From Corallochytrium limacisporum (taxonomy: Eukaryota; Opisthokonta): DNA of 64,000 nt. A model generated the notes under the pieces. It saw only the letters and a program-made list of their open reading frames with translations. It was not told the origin of the DNA and made no database searches. Below are positions 49,103 to 57,831 of this stretch, piece by piece. Numbering within the stretch: the stretch's first letter is position 1; every line of letters starts with the position of its first letter. The DNA lies in assembly GCA_002811645.1 (NCBI GenBank), contig PDIP01000064.1:1-64000 (forward strand), written 5' to 3'. Made by a program: the position numbers and the translations under genes.

Positions 49103-52100
49103 GCACCGTGTTTCTCAGCAGATCATGTCCATCCGCTCCGCATCCGCAAGGTATGCATGGTATCACAGTCAATTTATTTCCTCTTGGGCACATCCATCGC
49201 ATGCTGGCACTGTTCGGATCAAAATAAAGCGTCAGCCAGTGGTGCACTACCGACCCGATCAGAGCGGCGCAGCACTCCTGGATCGCGCGCACATGTGATG
49301 CTCATGAAATCCTTGAAAGCGATCGCTCGTGATTCTTCACCGTCCCATCCTTCTCATTATCTACCCTAATATACTGCCTTTTTGTTTCTCTTTCTCTTCC
49401 GCCCTAATCTCTCCTCCTTTAATTACTGGCTGAACCTAGGACACTAGGGCCATACTCTCGGCAGGAGGGTCAGCCAAACCTTGCGCCCTGTAGTGAAAGT
49501 AAGGGAAATGTGTGAGAAAAGCTTTCCAGTAATTCGGCGGAGAGAGAGAGCCCCCCGGGGGGAGGGGGTCCCGTGTTGACGAGGAAAAGAGGGACCACCG
49601 ACGAACTGCCTTGAAAGCCAAATCACCATCACAAGAGCGCATCCAACAGACATGTTTGCCGTTGATACGAGTGCGCACACAGTTATCCAAGCCAGAGCAG
49701 GTAGCATAACACCAGCATGCATGACGTTCTATTAGCCTATCTCGAATAGGAATTAACCGTACGATGCGCTCAAAAGTATCAGCATAAACCGGTCGTTGCG
49801 ATGTTCTCGTGTTTGCAACATGTAGCATGTGTGTGCTGCACAACTGTGTGCCATGCGAAGACCTAAAAAAGAGTTTTTCTTGTTTCATGTCACTTCCTGC
49901 CCGCTTACGATCTCGATCTGTGGTCGACACACGGGCACCAGCAAACCCTAAATGCAGTACCCCTCTGGAAACGATCTCTTTACTTTCCGAACAAAGATTT
50001 GGTTCGGCTCTTTGAGTCATACCACTCCAGCGTAGCGCGGTGCGTGCGTAACTCCCAGTCAATCTCAGAGGCTTACACCACACACTCACACACACAAACA
50101 CACAACATCAACCCAGGGCCGTCTACCCCAAAGAAAGAAAAGGGAAAAGTTAAAGGAAAGAAGGAAAAGGAAGGAAGAAGAACGACCCGGGCGTGTTGCC
50201 CGTGGGTCCGGCAGCGGGGGTTGTGCGTAGAGTGCGGATTGTATGACCATGGTGACCTGAACGGCAAGAGAGAAAATGAATACATCAGCGCGTTAATTAC
50301 TAAAAAAAAAAAGAGAGAGCGAGAGAGAGAGTACAGAGACGGACATGACAAGGGCCCCGGGAGGGAGGGGGGGCAAGCCCTCCCTTCCCGGAGCTCCTCT
50401 CACTGAGAATCCCTTTCTTAGATTATTGGGAGAATGAAGAAAGATACACCGAGGCCGCCGGGGCCATTGTGAGAACAAGAAGAAAAAAAGGAAAAAGAAA
50501 GAAAAGGAACGGACCAGTGAACCCCCGGGGGAGGTTAATACACCTGCAAAATATACGCGGGTGGGTCCGTACCCCCCCCCCTCTCTCTCTCTTCCCCGGC
50601 GGGGCGCGTCAGCACCGCGTAATATGGAATTTCGTCCTTCGTTCCTACTCTTCGACTCAATGACAAAAAGAAAACAAAAAAATTGCCAGTTTGTGTTTCT
50701 TTGGGCCTGCTGGGCGCGAGGGAAAAGAGGGGATGGGTGGCCAGGGGAATGAATGGTAGAAGAGAGAGTCAGACCGAGGGAGGGAGAGAGAGCGAGAGCG
50801 AGAGAGAGATGAGGAGGAGGACAAGATTCCTTCTCCTGGATCGTTCCTCCACCAATTCCATATTAATACCATACTACCATTATACCATAATACGAATCAG
50901 TTTAAAAAAAGAAATGAAAGGGGCAACCCCCCTCCTACCCCGGCAAGTGGTGACCTCCGCCCTTTCGCCGCTTGGTGGTCTCATTGGTGTGCAAAAAAGG
51001 GAGGGTCCGGTTTGGCGATGACATAGTAATAATACCAAAGATTACCTCAGTTTTTTCTGTGCGTGGGTGGGAGGGACTGGGGACCCTTCTCTCTCTTGGC
51101 TCGGCGGGTTTACTATACAAGGAGAAGGGGAACCACCCCGGGGAGGGGGGGGGNNNNNNNNNNNNNNNNNNNNNNNNNNNNNNNNNNNNNNNNNNNNNNN
51201 NNNNNNNNNNNNNNNNNNNNNNNNNNNNNNNNNNNNNNNNNNNNNNNNNNNNNNNNNNNNNNNNNNNNNNNNNNNNNNNNNNNNNNNNNNNNNNNNNNNN
51301 NNNNNNNNNNNNNNNNNNNNNNNNNNNNNNNNNNNNNNNNNNNNNNNNNNNNNNNNNNNNNNNNNNNNNNNNNNNNNNNNNNNNNNNNNNNNNNNNNNNN
51401 NNGGAGGAGAAGGAGGGGGGGGGAGAGGGTTCGTGGTACGAAAGGGTTGGATGACCTCGTCCAACAATCAAACGCACGCAGGTTGCAGCACCACCCCCTC
51501 CCCCCTTTTCTTCTCACTTTTCTCTCCCACCCACCCCCCAAAATTGCGCAGTACTGCGGTCACCTGAGCGGGGGGCTTAGGGTTAAAATGAAAGAGCGAG
51601 CGAGATAGGGAGAGAGGGGGGGGGGTGCGGAGAGAGGGAGAGCACGCTGCTAATACTAAATAAACAGGGTCAGCAGGTGACTCCCCCCTAACCTTCCTCT
51701 CCCTAGCCGATCCGTGCCCCAGACCTCTTGCGCACTTGCCCTACGCTACTCCGTTCAAAACCTTTCTCTCGTCTTTCTTTGTGAGGGAGAGTTTGGTTCG
51801 CAAAGAGCGTACCGGCGGGGGGGGATCCACACATTTTCTATACGCTCGTCGGAGATCCCGGGAACAGAACGAAACGGGAGATGAAGGAAGTTTCCGCCTG
51901 GGATGAGACCCGACGGTCGGGGATGGGGGGAAAAGGTGAGCGCAACGGTCAAAAGAGCAATTCTTTTGCAGTGCTGGTTTGTTTGGTCAGACAGCAAGAA
52001 TATCGTTCGGTGTCCCTGATGTCTGTGTTGTTGTTTCTGTGGCGCGACCATACAGTTGTGCATCCCTAAACACGCCGGTTTGGCTGACTGCGCACTGATC

Positions 52101-52230
52101 CAAGTGGCTATTTAAGTGGACCAAGTACGGAAAAATTCACGATCAATTGTGTTTGAGGATACTTAACACGTGACTAAGGGAAAGAATAGAGGTCTTGGAT
52201 TGGTCTTGTACACTCCAGATATTTCCCACC
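49103..52230. other. Long repeat-rich spacer with C/G palindromes and assembly gap
   Basis: About 3.1 kb before the oxygenase gene. Contents are an AATAAA at 49223, C6-G6 and C5-G5 palindromes at 49551-49562 and 50522-50531, a C4-G4 at 51136 running into the 249-base gap, GA tracts (50310-50330, 50784-50808, 51590-51640), AC repeats (50081-50105) and poly-A tracts. The final 150 bp, after 52080, is AT-rich with the likely promoter. No gene recognised. Confidence 0.5.
51154..51402. other. Assembly gap (249 N)
   Basis: Run of 249 undetermined bases flanked on the left by CCCCGGGGAGGGGGGGGG and on the right by GGAGGAGAAGGAGGGGGGGG, so again within a G-rich tract next to a C/G palindrome. Confidence 0.99.
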
Positions 52231-53538
52231 ATGGCGAAAATTGCAACCTACGGATTATTTGGCCTCCCCGGCACATTCCTGGCCATCCTGTTTGCGCTGT
52301 GGATGATGCCCCGCGCTGACGTACCGAAGCACATGCAGAATCACAAGCTCGTCTATGACGGACAGCTCCTGAGCGAGGAAATGGGCGATGCACTGGTTGC
52401 TCGCCTGAAATCAGTAGATTACCTGCCTTCCAACAACAACGATCTCAAGTTCTACACTACTCGCCACGAACACATTGGTGAGGCGGTACCTTACTCTCCG
52501 GACGAGGGCTGCCCGCACCCACTCATGGTTCCCTCCATCAACCGTACCGAATGCATCCTGCCCGGTCGAGTGGACATCGCTAAGCACTACATTACCGGTG
52601 GTGGTCTGGAGGGCCGCAAGGAACGGTTCGAAGTGGCTGCCAGCCGCCTGCAGAGCTTTGGTCAGTATAACTGGGACTTGAACGTCTACCCTGAATTGCC
52701 CAAACTCTTTGCCGACTCCAAGTTTCAGCAATTCAGCAAGTCCGTTTGTCCTGATGACAGGCAGTACCTCGACCCGTTCCAGTTCAATTTCATTGTCCAG
52801 GTACCTGGACAGACAGTAGCACTTCATCTGGATGGTGTTTACTTCTGGGGTGCGAGTCGCTTCGAGTTCCCGCAGTGGCTCCTCGCTGTTATGGCCTTCA
52901 GCAATCTCTGGTCCGAGGAGTTCATCGATCAGGTCCAGGTGGTCGCCTACCTGCATTCTTGGGACAACTACGATGAACGCGCTGGACAATTTGTATACTG
53001 GGTAGACGGTACGGCCGTGCCCCAGCGGGAAACTCCGAAGAAATACGCCGGCTCTGCCGTGGATGGCACCAAGACTATGCATGCTGCAGAAGTCTACTAC
53101 CCGCAGCGGAAGCTTCCAATCATCAATGGAATGGCAGATAACAGACTGGTCAACGTCGACGGCAAGGGTGAGAAATGGGCTCTGGTAAGCGGTGGCGAAA
53201 CTCTTCAAACGTACGACTGGGATGATCTGCGTGTGACTGTGGTGTACCGCGGACGGTGCTTCAAGGACAAGGAGGAAGCCGAAGCTTACAAGAATCTGCC
53301 CGACGAGAAGAAGATGGCTCTCGAAGAGGTCCTGGCCAAGCTCGGCGATGACTTGGTCAAGCGCGGTCGTGTGTCCCAGCAGAAGCTGGACGATATGAGT
53401 AGGTTCGACTTCGCCCAGCTTTTGGTCCAGGAGTACATCAAGTACCCCTACAGTCCGACCGCCATCATTCCGTACAACTACTGCGCCCTGCCCAGACTGC
53501 TGCCGTTCACAAAGCCCCTGCTGGACATGATCTGCTAG
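52231..53538 (+). CDS. Putative single-pass 2-oxoglutarate/Fe(II) oxygenase-like protein
   Basis: The Met at 52231 (accATGGcg context, MAKIATYGLFGLPG) is chosen over one 12 codons upstream because it starts the signal anchor (about 3-26, LFGLPGTFLAILFALWMM). The remaining 410 of 435 residues would be luminal or extracellular. The motif LHLDGVYFWG gives a His-x-Asp pair (His199, Asp201). A second His follows 83 residues later in TMHAAEVYYPQRK (His284), with Arg293/Lys294 nine to ten residues beyond. This HxD...H...K/R pattern is that of 2-oxoglutarate-dependent oxygenases of the prolyl-hydroxylase type, and the small-residue stretch after His284 also fits. I do not recognise a named family, and substrate is unknown. 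One sequon (NRTE) is visible. The assignment is by motif spacing only. Confidence 0.6.
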   Translation: MAKIATYGLFGLPGTFLAILFALWMMPRADVPKHMQNHKLVYDGQLLSEEMGDALVARLKSVDYLPSNNNDLKFYTTRHEHIGEAVPYSPDEGCPHPLMVPSINRTECILPGRVDIAKHYITGGGLEGRKERFEVAASRLQSFGQYNWDLNVYPELPKLFADSKFQQFSKSVCPDDRQYLDPFQFNFIVQVPGQTVALHLDGVYFWGASRFEFPQWLLAVMAFSNLWSEEFIDQVQVVAYLHSWDNYDERAGQFVYWVDGTAVPQRETPKKYAGSAVDGTKTMHAAEVYYPQRKLPIINGMADNRLVNVDGKGEKWALVSGGETLQTYDWDDLRVTVVYRGRCFKDKEEAEAYKNLPDEKKMALEEVLAKLGDDLVKRGRVSQQKLDDMSRFDFAQLLVQEYIKYPYSPTAIIPYNYCALPRLLPFTKPLLDMIC

Positions 53539-53692
53539 AGCGGTCCGCAAACAAAAATCATAGAATCATTACAGCCCATCTCCAAACACCATCGTAACAT
53601 TAAAGAAGGTGTTGTCTTTCATGCGTTAGTACTTGGCTATTTTCCGAAGCGTTTGCGAGAGAGTCCCCTTTGTACATTCTTGCTTTCATCGC

Positions 53693-54133
53693 CTATGTAC
53701 ACGCCTGCAAATCACGCAGAAAAGTACGGTATGGTACGCGGCCATTGGTAACATACTGCTGACGAATGACCTCCATGTCGTCCGGAGCCATCTGAATGTG
53801 TAACAAAGAGAATGTGCTGGAGAAGGCGGTTGCCGCAAGGGAACCCGTGCGAGGCCTGTCCACGTCGTCAAATGCAAAGCGAACGTCTACTCGACGGCCA
53901 CACGCAGCAGCGGTTTTCGATATACGGATTTGGCTGCAACCTGAGCAGCAGTCGGCCCCCCGCTCAGACCGGAGGGAGAGGGGGTTGCGAAGGGGTCCGA
54001 ATGTGGGGCGGGAACGGGTCCGGAGCAGGAGCCGGACGGGCCAGCCACTATCATTTCACGGTATGCCGAGGCAAGGATATTAAGAGTACTTCAGACGATC
54101 AGAGCGCCATAGCATTGACTAAGCAAACTTACC
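53693..54133 (-). CDS. Degenerate EF-hand protein, last two exons (partial)
   Basis: Minus-strand exons at 54133 upstream and 53886-53693, separated by a 246-bp intron (54132-53887) with donor GTAAGT and acceptor GAGTAG. The phase-1 join makes a single Asp codon. Across the junction the peptide reads LRELQYILEILAHF then DVRFAFDDVDRPRTGSLAAT, later DDMEVIRQQYVTNGRVPYR and TFLRDLQACT, then TAG. The spacing DxDRxRxGxL...F...Y...GxVxYxxFxxDL is that of the degenerate EF-hand units common in axonemal and ciliary proteins. The upstream exon frame hits a stop at about 54193, so at least one further 5' exon or a different acceptor is needed, and the true 5' end is unknown. The gene is head to head with ARMC2. 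It could also be a decayed fragment. Confidence 0.45.
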
Positions 54134-54261
54134 AAAGTGAGCAAGAATTTCGAGAATGTATTGAAGTTCTCTTAAACGGGGTTGCCATTATAGTGTTGCA
54201 CCGCCAAATCATGACGTAACACAGCTGGGAGTCTTAGGAGACGACGAAGACGTAAATCATC

Positions 54262-57195
54262 ATGGCGGGACGTCGCCGGCAGTTTGTAACGGCCAAAGAC
54301 CAAGGTCACAATATGCCATTCTATGCTAAGCCGACGCAGCCAACCACAGCCGAGATCATGGAACAGGCAAGGGCCTCCTTGGCACAGCCTAGCCGTCCGT
54401 TTACGCCGGCCGTAGGAGGACGTGCTAATAATGACATGGAATTTATCCGTGGAGGAAATGTAGACAAGGGGATATCTCTTAAGAGACAGGGATCAATGGG
54501 ACGTGCCGCTTTTCTTGCAGACCTGGAAGCCAGTTCAGCGTACCCAACTAGACAAGGGACCGCTAATTCATTGCGCGCGCGCCACAGCGATGTAGGAACC
54601 GAGTACGTGAGGCCTTCACCATTGGTACCAAAACCACCGGACCGTCATGGTTCGGGACGGAAACAGAGAGGTGCAACGGGTGTGGATCCTATGAGAGGAC
54701 CAAACAACAGCTCAGGCTCGCGAGATTCCATCGACTCATATAGGCCAGCTCCGGACAGTGGATCAATAGGTCACAAGCCGGTCGTGCCTCCCTCGTCCGG
54801 GAAACCCATGCGACCTACAGGTGTCCGTAGGAATTTGCTGCGCAGGCCGTCCGATGCTAACGATTTAAAGGCTTCACCACCTTCCATATCAGAAGAGGCT
54901 ATATATGAAGGAGATTACCAAGTGCCAATCCAGCAACGCGGACATTCAGCCATTGAACGTAATGCGGAAGATGCCCGGTACCATCAAACCATCTCAGAGC
55001 GACAGGAGGAACGGCTACTCAAGTCTTTGGAGCTTACAGTGACGGAACTGTGCGAAGATTTGGTGCCAGACTGCCACATAGTGGACTTGAGGGCTACGGC
55101 AGAAACATTACTGAACTGTACCTACGACCAAGAGTACGAGAGCCTGGGTACGGACTTCTTCAGTCTGGTAGTGCGCAGTTGTATCCGCCTTATGGACCTC
55201 AAGGATGCGTGTCTTCTTCTTCGTTTGTGTAAGATCATTCTAAGAACCACTAATAGTTCGCGAACAATGACCAATTGCTTCAAGATGATGCACAAATTGT
55301 CTGGTGACAACAGAAATGATGTCACATTCCAGGAAGAGAATGTCTTTGATGAGCTACTGGCTGCCCTGACCGGAAGACTTGATCATTTTGATGCCCACAC
55401 GGAAACGGAAGGCAGAGCCAGCGTTGCGGGTACACTGAAGAACTTGACCATGAACATAGAATTAATGAGTATGGGATACAATGAGGGCGGCTTTGCGGGT
55501 TCAGAGCGCTCTAAGAACACCTCGTTGGCGAGAATGAATGTCGCCGATGTGATTGATGGCGTTTATTACGTCCTGGAATCTGCACTCCAAAGAGTGGCGG
55601 CTGAGATTCCATGGTCTTACTATGAAATGACCGCGGTACTTCACGCCTTTGGGATTTATCGCAACTTGATTACTCTCATAGATGTGAATGAGAATTCCAC
55701 GCGTGTCCAGCTGCAACATCTGGTATGTCGGGAAGACCTCATGGCGGTGATCGGTCAATTCATTTCCTATTTACCTGGCGCTACGATGAAGGAAGCGGTG
55801 GATAGGAATGTAGATGTGTATATCATGGGTATTCGGGAATTAGTGTTGCAGGTAGCCCGGATCATGGGCAAGATCACGGTTTGGCGACGGGCCATTCCGC
55901 TGTTGTACGGCGGGCAAGTTAACAGGCAAGTCGTCATTGGAGATGAAGACAGAGAACTTGACGACAGGTGCAGCACCCAAGCACAAGAGTTCCTCAGGGA
56001 GATTCTCAGTTCAATATTCCAAATGACGGTGACACACAAGGAACATTATCCCTGCGCCACCCGCTTGCTCTTCGTATTGGGAAACCTTACGGCCCATGCA
56101 GTGGACTCTGGTCTGTTTGATGCGCTGTACTTTGTGGATGGTCCCGAGCAGTTGCTGGACTTGTTCGACTTCTATCTCATGACGGATCCTGAAGTGGCTG
56201 CTCTGCTGGCGGCAGATGGTAGTCGAAAACGGCCAGGGCCTGGTCTGACAGGTACATACAAGAACGAAGGGCCCGTGGAAACGGCGCAAACGGGCGCGGG
56301 TGCACCGCAGACGGAGTGCGAGGATCTTTTGGTAAAGATGGTCCGTGTCCTCACCAACCTTGCCATTTCTCCCGAATTTGGACCGGAACTGGCCAAGGCT
56401 CAACCGGTAGGTGGCGTCGTCAGCATTCTTGCTGTCAAATCTCTACAATGCAGCGAAGAAATGATCCTCAACGCAGTTGCATTCATGCACAATCTCAGTT
56501 ATTACTATGTAGAGGGTTTGTCGATCACAGCGGGACACCTTGGGGAGGCTGACGAGAATCAGATGATCAAAGTTTGCAAGTTGTTGCACCCAATCCTTCT
56601 CTGTGACAACATTGAAGCCGTCATGGAGACAGTTCGAGTGTTTAGCAACTTTGCTCGGCTTCAGTGCGTGCGGGCATACATCAACAAAAGTGGAGTGGAC
56701 CGTATCTTGACCATACTGCTAGATGCTGAGAACTTGGACCTTTGCGCTGCAACCTGTGGAGCGTTGATGAATCTCATGGGCCAGCGTGAACATCGTTGGA
56801 TCTTGAAGGAGTACGGCGGTCCTTCAGCTTTAATTGACCTCATCTCCTTCGCACCAGAGCGCCTCGGTGTGGCCACTACTGCCTGTAAGGTTCTATTCAA
56901 CTATTGCAGTGCTGCACTCGAAGAGGCTGATGACAACGACATAGGCCAGGCCATCTCGTACGAGGAATTCTGTCTCCTTACGCAGACCATCGAGCAAAAC
57001 GTTTCTATCATGCTGCGCATGCTGCAGTCTCAAAACCATAGTACGGAAAACCTTGATGATGACGAGGAGGAGGGCCGTCAGAGCCCTAGCGCTGCCAAAC
57101 CTGCCTTCCACCCTGCCGCGATGGAGGACTTTGTTAACGTCGCGCGACGCCTGGGCACAATTATGGCAACTTCTGCAATTGAGCCCACGTGTTAG
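54262..57195 (+). CDS. ARMC2: Armadillo repeat-containing protein 2 (ARMC2), axonemal
   Basis: Ciliary protein that delivers radial spoke 3 to the axoneme in Chlamydomonas and is needed for sperm flagella in mammals. The 977-residue protein carries the conserved N-terminal signature TTAEIMEQARASLA...RPFTPA (about 28-53), as in human ARMC2. A disordered Ser/Pro/Arg-rich region runs to about 240, and armadillo-type helical repeats fill about 250-960. Diagnostic segments are CEDLLVKMVRVLTNLAISPE, CSEEMILNAVAFMHNLSYYY and ILLDAENLDLCAATCGALMN, each closely matching the animal protein. Acidic patches interrupt the repeats near 570 and at 930. It implies that this organism builds a motile flagellum. 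The single long frame is clean. An EF-hand-like exon lies just upstream on the other strand. Confidence 0.92.
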   Translation: MAGRRRQFVTAKDQGHNMPFYAKPTQPTTAEIMEQARASLAQPSRPFTPAVGGRANNDMEFIRGGNVDKGISLKRQGSMGRAAFLADLEASSAYPTRQGTANSLRARHSDVGTEYVRPSPLVPKPPDRHGSGRKQRGATGVDPMRGPNNSSGSRDSIDSYRPAPDSGSIGHKPVVPPSSGKPMRPTGVRRNLLRRPSDANDLKASPPSISEEAIYEGDYQVPIQQRGHSAIERNAEDARYHQTISERQEERLLKSLELTVTELCEDLVPDCHIVDLRATAETLLNCTYDQEYESLGTDFFSLVVRSCIRLMDLKDACLLLRLCKIILRTTNSSRTMTNCFKMMHKLSGDNRNDVTFQEENVFDELLAALTGRLDHFDAHTETEGRASVAGTLKNLTMNIELMSMGYNEGGFAGSERSKNTSLARMNVADVIDGVYYVLESALQRVAAEIPWSYYEMTAVLHAFGIYRNLITLIDVNENSTRVQLQHLVCREDLMAVIGQFISYLPGATMKEAVDRNVDVYIMGIRELVLQVARIMGKITVWRRAIPLLYGGQVNRQVVIGDEDRELDDRCSTQAQEFLREILSSIFQMTVTHKEHYPCATRLLFVLGNLTAHAVDSGLFDALYFVDGPEQLLDLFDFYLMTDPEVAALLAADGSRKRPGPGLTGTYKNEGPVETAQTGAGAPQTECEDLLVKMVRVLTNLAISPEFGPELAKAQPVGGVVSILAVKSLQCSEEMILNAVAFMHNLSYYYVEGLSITAGHLGEADENQMIKVCKLLHPILLCDNIEAVMETVRVFSNFARLQCVRAYINKSGVDRILTILLDAENLDLCAATCGALMNLMGQREHRWILKEYGGPSALIDLISFAPERLGVATTACKVLFNYCSAALEEADDNDIGQAISYEEFCLLTQTIEQNVSIMLRMLQSQNHSTENLDDDEEEGRQSPSAAKPAFHPAAMEDFVNVARRLGTIMATSAIEPTC

Positions 57196-57831
57196 TAACT
57201 GTTGAAATCCATTGTATAAACATCATGTATATAACAAGTGTCATAAGGAACCGCACCGTACGCCCACTGAATGGAAGGCGCTCAAAGCATGCTGGTGATG
57301 CTCACTGCCGTCTCCGGACTGCCCCGAGTGGCCACTAACCGGAACCCTCCCTCCGTCCGTACCCGCCGGAATTTCGGCCGTTGTTTACCTTGTTGTCGAC
57401 GACCAATGGAATTTTTCCATTGCTGAGGGGAAGAAAGGCCGGGGAGCATCTCGAAAGGATCGGGGGGCTGGGAGTTGAGCAGACTCTTGGTGGGGTTGGG
57501 AAAAAGAAGAGGGGAGATGCTGGAACGAGAAGGGCGGAGGAGGGGGAGTGGTGGTTTGCGGAGACTCTACATTGCGCAGAATTCTGATGATAGATGGTGG
57601 GGGAGGGGCTCTGCTCGCCCCGCCCACTTTTTCGTATGAGTCTTATCATCGCGTTCGGAACAACATTGCTGTGGTGGTCTCATGATGCAGGGCCCTTGTC
57701 GTTTGCAGTTAATGCGCAGGGTATTCCATGCCATACATCTAAAGTCAGAACCAGAAGAATGATGTGCGAGCACTGCTTTGAGATCTTTCAGCTGCAGTTG
57801 TTCAGTTGCAAGACCACGGCACTTGTCCAAC
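57196..57831. other. Tandem spacer
   Basis: About 640 bp between ARMC2 and the mannosidase. Short 3' flank, then purine-rich sequence (57420-57560) and a balanced promoter-like stretch. An 18-codon upstream extension of the mannosidase frame is open but is not preferred as the start. No other feature. Confidence 0.45.
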
